Shown: piece by piece, positions 1 to 6,194 of the stretch | Layout of the letters: each line of letters begins with the position of its first letter | Position numbering within the stretch: position 1 is the stretch's first letter | From: Desulfuromonadaceae bacterium | GTDB lineage: Bacteria; Desulfobacterota; Desulfuromonadia; Desulfuromonadales; Geopsychrobacteraceae | DNA length: 10,439 nt | Assembly: GCA_013138655.1 (NCBI GenBank) | Contig: WTCI01000217.1 | Location: forward strand, 1-10,439 | Direction of reading: 5' to 3' | Position numbers and translations under genes: made by a program | Notes under the pieces: model-generated | What the model was told of the DNA's origin: nothing | Databases searched by the model: none | The model's input: the letters and a program-made list of their open reading frames with translations, nothing else

Positions 1-987
1 ACTCCATTGAACTTCTTCACTGATCACCATCGGGGTCCGTCCGATTTCAATGTACCGAGCAATTCGGCTGAACTCTTCATTCGTCAGGACAACGCATCCT
101 TCACTGTCAAGAGGCGGACGGCTATAAAGCGATTTATCCGTACCATGAAGCCAGATGCCGTTCCCGGTTTTCCGCAAGCGCCGATCCAGTTCATTTGGAT
201 AATTCACCGGGAAAGCACCACTGCCATAGAGGGGTGGCAATTTTTCATCCGGGAGATAACTGGTGACAAAATAGACACCATTGGGAGTCCGCAAATCTCC
301 TTCACGATATTTATCTCCGGTTTTTTTACCGAGGACAATGTAAAAATCATCAACCAGTTCCGGCGGCAGGCCGGAACCGAGATTTCGATAAACATAAAGC
401 CGATTTTTGCTCTTATCAATAACCAACGCATATTCAGTGTCACGACTTAAACTCAAAAGTGCCTGAGGCACTTCTACATCGTTGAACAGGGAGAGATAGC
501 CTGTCAAACGGGCACGGGCTTCACGACGCAGCTGTTCAATGTGATTAATCTGGTCACCGGAACTGATCTTCTGTAGTAAGGAACTGGCACCAATCGAATC
601 AACCTGATCAAATCTGGCCAACAGAAGATCACCGAGAATCAAGTGGGCCAGCTGAAATTTAGGCACGCGCCGGGTTAAATTCTGCAACTCTTTGATGGCA
701 GAGTTCAGACGTCCATTTTGAAACAGCAGTAAGGCCTTCAACAGACTGGCCTCATAATCACTGGCGTTACGCTCTAAACGATTTATCAACCGATCAAACA
801 TGAAACGCTGCTGTGGATCAAGAGAATTGATCCGTTCAGGATCGGGGACAAGAACAGCTTCCGGGGTGGTTTGGAATAGCGATCCCGAAATATCATCCTG
901 CTTCTGTGACCAAAGCGCACCGACCTTGACCACGGTAAAACCAAGGAGAACCAAAATCAGGGCTGTGACAGTGAAACGCTTTGCCAT
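1..987 (-). CDS. YkuD-family L,D-transpeptidase/carboxypeptidase-like protein (3' end outside window)
   Basis: The frame is open from the ATG at 987 to the window edge: 329 codons with no stop, so the C-terminus is missing. Residues about 6-24 form one hydrophobic segment, a membrane anchor or uncleaved signal. Residues about 60-165 are helical, Leu/Ala-rich and TPR-like. The YkuD catalytic domain runs from about 185 to at least 320. It begins with the typical ALVIDKSKNRLYVYR stretch and contains His281 in WLHGTD and Cys298 in SEGCVVL, the expected His-x16-Cys catalytic pair. YkuD enzymes act on peptidoglycan in the periplasm: 3-3 crosslinking, lipoprotein attachment or release (YafK/DpaA type), or L,D-carboxypeptidase trimming (Csd6/Pgp2 type). 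The sequence does not decide between these. Its start overlaps the stop of the upstream pseudokinase gene (TAATG), which implies translational coupling. I see no NTF2-like domain in the visible part, although Csd6-type relatives have one C-terminally. Confidence 0.9.
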   Translation of the reverse strand, partial: MAKRFTVTALILVLLGFTVVKVGALWSQKQDDISGSLFQTTPEAVLVPDPERINSLDPQQRFMFDRLINRLERNASDYEASLLKALLLFQNGRLNSAIKELQNLTRRVPKFQLAHLILGDLLLARFDQVDSIGASSLLQKISSGDQINHIEQLRREARARLTGYLSLFNDVEVPQALLSLSRDTEYALVIDKSKNRLYVYRNLGSGLPPELVDDFYIVLGKKTGDKYREGDLRTPNGVYFVTSYLPDEKLPPLYGSGAFPVNYPNELDRRLRKTGNGIWLHGTDKSLYSRPPLDSEGCVVLTNEEFSRIARYIEIGRTPMVISEEVQWS

Positions 988-3032
988 TAACGTACTCTCC
1001 CCAGAGAACGTTCACGAATGATCCGCCAGTTGTTTTCTGCCAACTGCAGATCAAAAAGCTTTCTTGTCCGGTCTGCGTAACGATCACTTCGGTAACTCTG
1101 GGTCACCTCGATCTGCAGCAGACCGTCTGCTTGCCGCACAAGTGAAAAATCCTGCAGGGAAACCTCTATTTTCTTCGGTTGCATTAAACGGCTGCGCCGC
1201 TGCGCGGCCCAATCCTCGCGACTCCCGTCAGCAGCCGGAATAAACTCATCAGCATAAAAAGACAAATAACTTTCCACATCCTGAGCTGACCAGGCGGCAG
1301 CCCAGCGTAAAAGAAAATCTCCTGCCGGTTCAGGTTGTGGTTCCAGAACCACCTCCAATACCAACTCAGCAGCGGCTTCCTCCTCGCTGATGGTCTTTTC
1401 CGCTCCGGAGTCAATTGCCACGACTGGTTCGGCAGCAGGTTGAGCTTCTTCTCTTTGCGGCGTTTCCGGCTGTTCAAGTTTTACCGCGGGTGGTCGTTGA
1501 GCGACAGAAGCGATCTGCTGCATTTCACCATCCATAAACATCCGCAGGGCAACGTTCTGCCGGTCACTCTCCAGTTGCAATGCCCGCCCGTAAGAATCAC
1601 GCGCCATTTCCGAGTATACAGTGCCGAGATTACGATACACAGTGACATAAGCGTCATCTGTAGCCAGAGCCTTTTCCAAAAAAGTCCTGGAATTATCCAG
1701 ATTTCCCTGAAAGGCATAGACTGCTGCCAGATTATTGTAGGGTTGCGGATAAAAAGGATGATTTTCAATCAAAGCGAGGAAGGTTTTCTCCGCTCCGGAG
1801 ATATCACCTGTGGAGAATTGCTGACTGCCCAAGCTGAGGCCTGCGACCAACTGAACCGGCAGATCGTTAGTGAGTTGTTTCTGAGGTGACTGCCGACCGA
1901 AAAAAACGAAATAAAGAACGGCGCCAAGGATGACCCCCAGAGCAATTAATAGTGCAAATCTTCCAACTGGCACATTTTGACGATATGGCGATTGTTTCAT
2001 AGTTTGAGCGTTTCGATAATGTTGCTGTCCGATTGATGTCAGTCTGGCAGAACCCGCCCGTTTCGCATCAGCTGTTAACTCACCACTATTATTAAGCGTT
2101 TCTGCACGGTTTTGCAGACGTTCTTCAATACGCGATGTCATATCACCATGTGACATCAGCGTTTCCATTCTTGAGGGTGTTTCCGGGACGATGGATTCAG
2201 CTTCGGGACACTTTTCAACAGGCTTGACACACCTGCTCAGTTGATCTATTTCAGGCAGTACCAACAGCTGATCGATCTGCTGAAACAATTCTTCGGCACT
2301 TAAGCGCTTTGCGGGAAGCGGTGTCAACAGCCCATCAATCACCGACTGCAAAAGTGTCATATGTTCAGGTAGCGGCGACACCTGTCCATGGACATGCAGC
2401 ATGGCCGTTGCAAAGGGGTCGTCCTGATCAAAAGGCACTTTCCCGGTTAACAACCGGTAGAGAACAATTCCCAGGCTATAAAGATCGGAGGCACAAGTTA
2501 ATAACTCACCACGCACCAACTCAGGGCTGCTGTAGCGAGGATCGACACCAGAGTAAAAATCGAGTTTGACCAGACTGGCAAGAGCAAAGTCATCCAGTGT
2601 CACAGAAGCACCGGAGATATAGAGAGTTGTCGGTGAAATATTTCCATGCCATAAACCAGCAGCATGGGCCGGGATTAACGCTGCCGCCAACTGCCGAAGC
2701 AATTCCAGCGATTGCTTGACCGTGAAACCATCTGCCAATTTCCCTGCCAGCGGTACACCAACCGGGAAAGGATAGACACAGAAATGATGCTCAGCATCAG
2801 TCTCCACCTGAATCAGGGAACAAAGCCCCGGGAAAGACTGACCGGCAAGTTTTTCAGCCTGTTCGAAGAATACCTGCTGGGCCTTCTTGGCAGATAATTT
2901 TTCCGGGGCAATCAACAATAATTTGACTTCATCGGCTTGCGGTCCAATGACCTGATAAGTCTCATACAGTTGATTTTCAGCGAGCGGCTTGACAATCTGG
3001 TAGTCAGCAATAGAATGGCCGCTTTCCAGCAT
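987..3032 (-). CDS. Membrane serine/threonine pseudokinase with TPR and NTF2-like domains
   Basis: 681 residues. A protein-kinase fold covers about 10-258, recognisable from the C-lobe: SPE (169-171) and DLYSLGIVLYRLLTGKVPF (183-201). Key catalytic positions are lost. There is no glycine-rich loop at 18-28; the beta3 lysine aligns with Leu39; the alphaC glutamate with Gln58; HRD reads HGN (129-131); the catalytic-loop Lys and Asn are Ser133 and Thr136; DFG reads DFA (148-150). Only the DFG aspartate remains, so phosphotransfer is unlikely. A polar linker (260-355) leads to one membrane helix (about 358-377). TPR-like repeats (about 396-490), a Glu/Pro/Ala-rich linker (510-570) and an NTF2-like domain (about 573-678) follow and should be periplasmic. 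That last domain resembles the one C-terminal to Csd6-like YkuD enzymes. The start is supported by AAGGAG (3039-3044), 6 nt from the ATG. The next gene, a YkuD enzyme, overlaps by one base. Function as sensor, scaffold or regulator of it is inference. Confidence 0.88.
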   Translation of the reverse strand: MLESGHSIADYQIVKPLAENQLYETYQVIGPQADEVKLLLIAPEKLSAKKAQQVFFEQAEKLAGQSFPGLCSLIQVETDAEHHFCVYPFPVGVPLAGKLADGFTVKQSLELLRQLAAALIPAHAAGLWHGNISPTTLYISGASVTLDDFALASLVKLDFYSGVDPRYSSPELVRGELLTCASDLYSLGIVLYRLLTGKVPFDQDDPFATAMLHVHGQVSPLPEHMTLLQSVIDGLLTPLPAKRLSAEELFQQIDQLLVLPEIDQLSRCVKPVEKCPEAESIVPETPSRMETLMSHGDMTSRIEERLQNRAETLNNSGELTADAKRAGSARLTSIGQQHYRNAQTMKQSPYRQNVPVGRFALLIALGVILGAVLYFVFFGRQSPQKQLTNDLPVQLVAGLSLGSQQFSTGDISGAEKTFLALIENHPFYPQPYNNLAAVYAFQGNLDNSRTFLEKALATDDAYVTVYRNLGTVYSEMARDSYGRALQLESDRQNVALRMFMDGEMQQIASVAQRPPAVKLEQPETPQREEAQPAAEPVVAIDSGAEKTISEEEAAAELVLEVVLEPQPEPAGDFLLRWAAAWSAQDVESYLSFYADEFIPAADGSREDWAAQRRSRLMQPKKIEVSLQDFSLVRQADGLLQIEVTQSYRSDRYADRTRKLFDLQLAENNWRIIRERSLGRVR

Positions 3033-3107
3033 ACGAATCTCCTTGACCGGTCCCAGGCGAATAAGAATAAGCTAACTGAGCATACTACGATCTATTGCCT
3101 CTGAAAA

Positions 3108-4145
3108 CTAGGGGAAAAGTGGCACAATCCCCAAGCCAAGCTGTTCCTTAAAGCCATACAGCAGGTTCATATTCTGAACTGCCTGCCCAGCCGCCCCCTT
3201 AACCAGATTATCAATCGCCGAAGTCACGATAACGCGACCCGTCCGTTCATCACTGACCAAGCCGACATCACAAAAATTAGTTCCCCGAACATAAGCGACA
3301 TTCGGCAGCTCATTCCCCGGCATCACCCGCACAAAAGGTTCCTCAGCATAAACCTGCCGGTAAATATCAAGCAAATCTGCTGTCGATTTCGCCACCTTCA
3401 AAGAAGCATACATGGTCGAAAGAATGCCACGATTGATCGGCAGCAAATGTGGTGTAAAACTCACCTGCACGGTGGCTCCCGCCAAGGTTGACAGGGTTTG
3501 TTCTATTTCCGGAGTATGCCGATGACTGGCGACAGCATAAGCCTTAAAACCCTCGTTGACCTCACAATACAAACTCCCCTGCTTCACTCCCCGACCGGCA
3601 CCACTGGCCCCTGACTTACTGTCGATAATCAAGGTTGTTAAATCAATAAGATCATTTTTTAACAGCGGTGCCAATCCCAGGATCACGCTGGTCGGGTAAC
3701 AACCCGGATTGGCCACCAAGCGCGCGGAACCGATCACCTCACGAAACAGTTCAGGGAGACCATAAACAGCCTCAGCCAGCAGGTCAGGGCTGGTATGTTT
3801 CTGGTACCACTGTTCATAGACAGAGCAATCCTTTAAACGATAGTCGGCTGACAGATCCACCACCTTACAACCAGCCGCCAAAAAATCGGGGATCACTTCC
3901 ATTGCCGACTTATGCGGCAATGCCGTAAAGACCAAATCAACCCGCTGCGCAATCGCTGTCACGTCGAGGAGTTCACAAACCAGCTCACAAAAACCGCTCA
4001 AAGAAGGAAACGCCTGATTGATCGGCAAACCTTCATGCTGCCGTGAAGTAATACAACTGATCTCAACTTCCGGGTGTCCAACCAACAGCCGGAGCAACTC
4101 GACCCCGGTGTATCCGCTGGCACCGATAACTGCAACCTTGAGCAT
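3108..4145 (-). CDS. argC: N-acetyl-gamma-glutamyl-phosphate reductase (ArgC)
   Basis: Third step of arginine biosynthesis: NADPH-dependent reduction of N-acetylglutamyl phosphate to the semialdehyde, in the cytoplasm. The 345-residue product has the usual family length. It starts with the Rossmann motif GASGYTG (8-14), has [10 protein letters not shown] (75-84), the catalytic Cys149 in [10 protein letters not shown], the SGASGAGRG stretch (178-186), HRHTPEIEQ (208-216) and the C-terminal [17 protein letters not shown]. The frame is open a further 25 codons upstream to a GTG at 4220, but that extension has no family resemblance, and AGAGGGAG lies just before the ATG at 4145, so I place the start there. 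The gene is separated from rpsI by a terminator and has its own promoter. No clear terminator follows it, and the pseudokinase begins 75 bp downstream, so read-through into that gene is possible. Confidence 0.97.
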   Translation of the reverse strand: MLKVAVIGASGYTGVELLRLLVGHPEVEISCITSRQHEGLPINQAFPSLSGFCELVCELLDVTAIAQRVDLVFTALPHKSAMEVIPDFLAAGCKVVDLSADYRLKDCSVYEQWYQKHTSPDLLAEAVYGLPELFREVIGSARLVANPGCYPTSVILGLAPLLKNDLIDLTTLIIDSKSGASGAGRGVKQGSLYCEVNEGFKAYAVASHRHTPEIEQTLSTLAGATVQVSFTPHLLPINRGILSTMYASLKVAKSTADLLDIYRQVYAEEPFVRVMPGNELPNVAYVRGTNFCDVGLVSDERTGRVIVTSAIDNLVKGAAGQAVQNMNLLYGFKEQLGLGIVPLFP

Positions 4146-4148
4146 AGG

Positions 4149-4156
4149 CTCCCTCT
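4149..4156 (-). promoter_or_regulatory. argC ribosome binding site
   Basis: AGAGGGAG on the minus strand; the GAGG core is 6 nt from the ATG at 4145. It decides the argC start in favour of the Met-Leu-Lys N-terminus over the longer in-frame GTG start at 4220. Confidence 0.75.
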
Positions 4157-4229
4157 TTATATGGTGTCCGTCCGGAAACGGCCCTTTTTTCGCGATCTCG
4201 GCGTCAATCAGCGCACTCACTTGTGCAGC

Positions 4230-4289
4230 TTACAATGTACGCCTCCGCGTAACCGCTTGATTTTCTTGACCTCGCGAAAAATTGCTCAT
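4230..4289 (-). CDS. Possible 19-residue argC leader peptide with three adjacent Arg codons
   Basis: Inside the inferred argC 5' leader there is an ORF, ATG (4289) to TAA (4230), reading MSNFSRGQENQAVTRRRTL. Residues 15-17 are arginines encoded CGG-AGG-CGT, and residue 6 is also Arg. A run of codons for the pathway's end product is the hallmark of leader-peptide attenuation. Against it: the Shine-Dalgarno is poor (GGGA about 3 nt before the ATG), no hairpin plus U tract lies between this ORF and argC, and a short ORF of this kind can occur by chance. Another overlapping ORF from 4296 to 4204 is equally unproven. Low confidence. Confidence 0.15.
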   Translation of the reverse strand: MSNFSRGQENQAVTRRRTL

Positions 4290-4306
4290 TTCCCATACGA
4301 AACTTC

Positions 4307-4341
4307 ATCCTGTTCATCCGGAGTTTCCGGATGAACAGGAT
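4307..4341. repeat. Perfect 16-bp inverted repeat in the argC leader
   Basis: Arms ATCCTGTTCATCCGGA (4307-4322) and its exact reverse complement (4326-4341) are separated by 3 bases. The element lies about 40 nt downstream of the predicted argC transcription start, so it would form a very stable hairpin in the leader RNA. On the minus strand no U run follows, so it is not a normal terminator for that direction. On the plus strand ATATAAAATTTTT follows, which is only weakly terminator-like. It could be a REP-like dispersed intergenic repeat, an RNA stabiliser or a protein-binding palindrome. One copy is present in this window. Confidence 0.7.
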
Positions 4342-4387
4342 ATAAAATTTTTCCCAGAAAAGCTCTAAGCTTCGATTATTCCAACGC

Positions 4388-4416
4388 ATAATACAGATCA
4401 ACGACACAAATGTCGA
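4388..4416 (-). promoter_or_regulatory. Predicted sigma70 promoter of argC
   Basis: TCGACA (4416-4411), a 17-nt spacer and TATTAT (4393-4388): five of six matches to each consensus hexamer. It starts directly downstream of the rpsI terminator and points to argC, placing the start of transcription near 4381 and leaving a 5' leader of about 235 nt. The -35 lies in a small palindrome, CGACA-N4-TGTCG (4402-4415), which could bind a regulator. Not experimentally shown. Confidence 0.6.
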
Positions 4417-4424
4417 CTCTTGAT

Positions 4425-4458
4425 AAAAAAAGAGGGAAACCCGACCGGGCTTCCCTCT
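4425..4458 (-). terminator. Intrinsic terminator of the rplM-rpsI unit
   Basis: In minus-strand RNA a 12-bp stem, AGAGGGAAGCCC (4458-4447) with GGGTTTCCCTCT (4442-4431), closes a GGUC loop and runs into a U tract (4431-4425). The one non-Watson-Crick position is a G-U pair in minus-strand RNA but an A-C mismatch in plus-strand RNA, which supports minus-strand use. It sits 40 nt after the rpsI stop. Confidence 0.92.
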
Positions 4459-4497
4459 CTTGATTTCTGGCAAAACTGTAAAGCAGTCGTAATCGTA

Positions 4498-4890
4498 TTA
4501 ACGCTTGGAGAACTGGAAGCTCCGACGGGCGCCACGACGTCCATACTTTTTCCGTTCCTTGATGCGGCTGTCACGCGTAACAAATCCAGCCTTCTTCAGG
4601 ACTGCACGCAACTCGGGATCGACTTCCAGCAGGGCCCGGGTAATCCCATGCTTGATAGCTCCGGCCTGACCGGAAGCACCACCACCGTTCACGTTGACGA
4701 CAACATCAAACTTGCCAAGGTTGTCAGTCAGTTCCAGTGGCTGGCGCACCACCATCTTGGAGGTTTCACGGCCAAAGAACTCATCCAACGAACGCTTGTT
4801 AACAGTAATTTCACCGCTACCAGGTTTCATCCAGACTCGGGCAATGGAAGTTTTTCTTTTACCTGTTGCATAATATTTTTGCTCAGCCAT
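4498..4890 (-). CDS. rpsI: 30S ribosomal protein S9 (RpsI)
   Basis: 130 residues, the normal length for bacterial S9. The N-terminus [15 protein letters not shown] (6-20), the central [22 protein letters not shown] and the basic C-terminus [17 protein letters not shown] are diagnostic; the C-terminal arginine tail of S9 reaches towards the ribosomal P-site tRNA. A ribosome binding site, TAGGAG, overlaps the rplM stop codon, and only 11 nt separate the two genes, so L13 and S9 are made from one transcript, as in most bacteria. A strong terminator follows. Confidence 0.98.
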   Translation of the reverse strand: MAEQKYYATGKRKTSIARVWMKPGSGEITVNKRSLDEFFGRETSKMVVRQPLELTDNLGKFDVVVNVNGGGASGQAGAIKHGITRALLEVDPELRAVLKKAGFVTRDSRIKERKKYGRRGARRSFQFSKR

Positions 4891-4901
4891 CTAGCTATCT
4901 C

Positions 4902-5330
4902 CTAAATCTTCATTTCTTTAGGCTGCTGGGCGGCATGGGGATGTTCACCACCGGCGTAGACCTTGAGTTTTTTGAACATTTTGCGACCCAGCTTGTTCTT
5001 GGGCAGCATCCCTTTAACCGCTGACTGAAGAACCATTTCCGGTTTCTTGGCCAACAGCTTTTCGGCACTGATCTCACGAATGCCGCCAGGATAACCGCTG
5101 TGGCGATAATATTTCTTATCGGCCAGCTTGTTCCCGGTCAGCTTGACTTTGCCGGCATTCAACACAATGACAAAATCGCCGGTATCAACGCTCGGGGTAT
5201 AGATTGGCTTATGTTTGCCGCGCAGGACACGGGCAATTTCAGTTGCCGCACGACCGAGGACAACTTCCTCCAGATCGACGACAAACCAGCCTCTTTTGAT
5301 ATCCTGCTCTCTAGCGACTTGAGTACTCAT
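4902..5330 (-). CDS. rplM: 50S ribosomal protein L13 (RplM)
   Basis: 142 residues from the ATG at 5330, the usual length for L13, an early-assembly protein of the large subunit. Diagnostic stretches are [37 protein letters not shown] and the signature [22 protein letters not shown], followed by [11 protein letters not shown]. The frame is open 15 codons further upstream to 5375, but those residues do not match L13, and GAGAGGAA (5342-5335) precedes the ATG at 5330, so the shorter form is chosen. A promoter with a perfect -35 lies 55-83 nt upstream of the start. Confidence 0.98.
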   Translation of the reverse strand: MSTQVAREQDIKRGWFVVDLEEVVLGRAATEIARVLRGKHKPIYTPSVDTGDFVIVLNAGKVKLTGNKLADKKYYRHSGYPGGIREISAEKLLAKKPEMVLQSAVKGMLPKNKLGRKMFKKLKVYAGGEHPHAAQQPKEMKI

Positions 5331-5367
5331 CGCGTTCCTCTCCAGATTAAACAGTCTTGGGGTTGTG

Positions 5368-5386
5368 GGGCTCACAAAGCGGTAAA
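5368..5386 (-). promoter_or_regulatory. Shared start-region element, rplM copy
   Basis: Minus strand reads TTTACCGCTTTGTGAGCCC, directly downstream of the -10 of the rplM promoter and spanning the expected transcription start. Nearly the same sequence (identical 10-base core CCGCTTTGTG) is found at the leuB promoter at 8169-8187. It is a GC-rich discriminator or start-region element of unknown function. Confidence 0.4.
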
Positions 5387-5413
5387 TTTATCCGAGTCCC
5401 CTCCAGCTGTCAA
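5385..5413 (-). promoter_or_regulatory. Predicted sigma70 promoter of rplM-rpsI
   Basis: A perfect TTGACA (5413-5408), a 17-nt spacer and TAAATT (5390-5385, four of six matches), leading to a start near 5378 and a leader of about 48 nt. The -35 is the right half of an inverted repeat GCTGTC-N10-GACAGC (5427-5406), a possible operator. It lies in the 129-bp gap after truA, so L13/S9 can be made independently of truA. Confidence 0.65.
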
Positions 5414-5459
5414 GGGAATTCGACAGCAGACAATTGATTATTCTCTCGCGGGAAACCCT

Positions 5460-6194
5460 TTAATACCAGACCTCCATCAGACATAATCCTTGCGGAGGTG
5501 CGGTCAAAGACGGACCCACATCCCGATTTCGCAACAGCAGCTCCGAGACATCTGTCACCGGCCGTTTGCCGCGCCCAATCTCGACCAGGGTTCCAACCAT
5601 CATCCGCACCATATTTTTCAGAAACCCGGAGCCGCTGACATCGATGAGCAGCAATCGATCGGTACTCGATAAATCAACGGAGTAAACTTTTCGGCAGGTC
5701 GTTTCTGCGCTACAACCGCTGGTACGAAAGGCGGCAAAATCATGCTCACCGACAAACAAACCAGCCGCACGCCGCATGGCAGACAGATCCAGAGATTGGC
5801 GCACTTGCCAACTGGTTCTCATCAGCAATGGTGAGCGTACATCATCCTGCAAAATTGTGTAACAATAACGCTTCCCTCTGGCTGAAAATCGCGCGTGAAA
5901 ATCATCGGCAACCGGTTCTGCTGTACGCACGGCAATACTGTCAGGCAAAAATCTATTGACCCCTTCGCGCCAAGCGCTCATCGGCAAATCACGCTCAGTC
6001 GTCAGGTGACAGACCATGCCTGCAGCGTGCACACCAGCGTCAGTTCTCCCGGAGGAATGAACACGTACAGTTTCGCCCAACAACTGTTTCAGGGCCAATT
6101 CTACCCGCTGCTGCACCGAGACTCCGTTCGGCTGGACTTGCCAACCGACATAATGGGTGCCATCGTATTCGAGGGTCAGTTTGATTTTCGCCAT
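5460..6194 (-). CDS. truA: tRNA pseudouridine(38-40) synthase (TruA)
   Basis: 244 residues, normal length. It converts uridines 38-40 of the tRNA anticodon arm to pseudouridine. The N-terminus LTLEYDGTHYVGWQVQPNG (6-24) is typical, and the catalytic aspartate is Asp52 in SSGRTDAGVHA (47-57). Later family blocks are FHARFSARGKRYCY, GEHDFAAFR and GFLKNMVRMMVGTLVEIGRGK. The ATG follows the ecfT stop with no gap (TAG-ATG), and no clear Shine-Dalgarno is visible, so translation is probably coupled to the upstream gene. No convincing terminator follows, but rplM has its own promoter. Confidence 0.97.
   Translation of the reverse strand: MAKIKLTLEYDGTHYVGWQVQPNGVSVQQRVELALKQLLGETVRVHSSGRTDAGVHAAGMVCHLTTERDLPMSAWREGVNRFLPDSIAVRTAEPVADDFHARFSARGKRYCYTILQDDVRSPLLMRTSWQVRQSLDLSAMRRAAGLFVGEHDFAAFRTSGCSAETTCRKVYSVDLSSTDRLLLIDVSGSGFLKNMVRMMVGTLVEIGRGKRPVTDVSELLLRNRDVGPSLTAPPQGLCLMEVWY

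Noticed and set aside
7..450. Plus-strand open frame of 147 codons at the window start
   Set aside because: It is the antisense of the YkuD catalytic domain, whose His/Cys motifs are intact on the minus strand.
4146..4220. N-terminal extension of ArgC by 25 codons from a GTG
   Set aside because: The extension does not match the family, while a good ribosome binding site and the canonical [14 protein letters not shown] start are at 4145.
4420..4905. Plus-strand open frame of 161 codons covering rpsI and its terminator
   Set aside because: Antisense to S9 and begins inside the terminator stem; no recognisable domain.
5331..5375. N-terminal extension of L13 by 15 codons
   Set aside because: It would start just after the predicted transcription start and does not resemble L13; GAGAGGAA supports the ATG at 5330.
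5331..5378. L13-type autoregulatory leader RNA upstream of rplM
   Set aside because: The leader is only about 48 nt and I see no convincing structured element in it.
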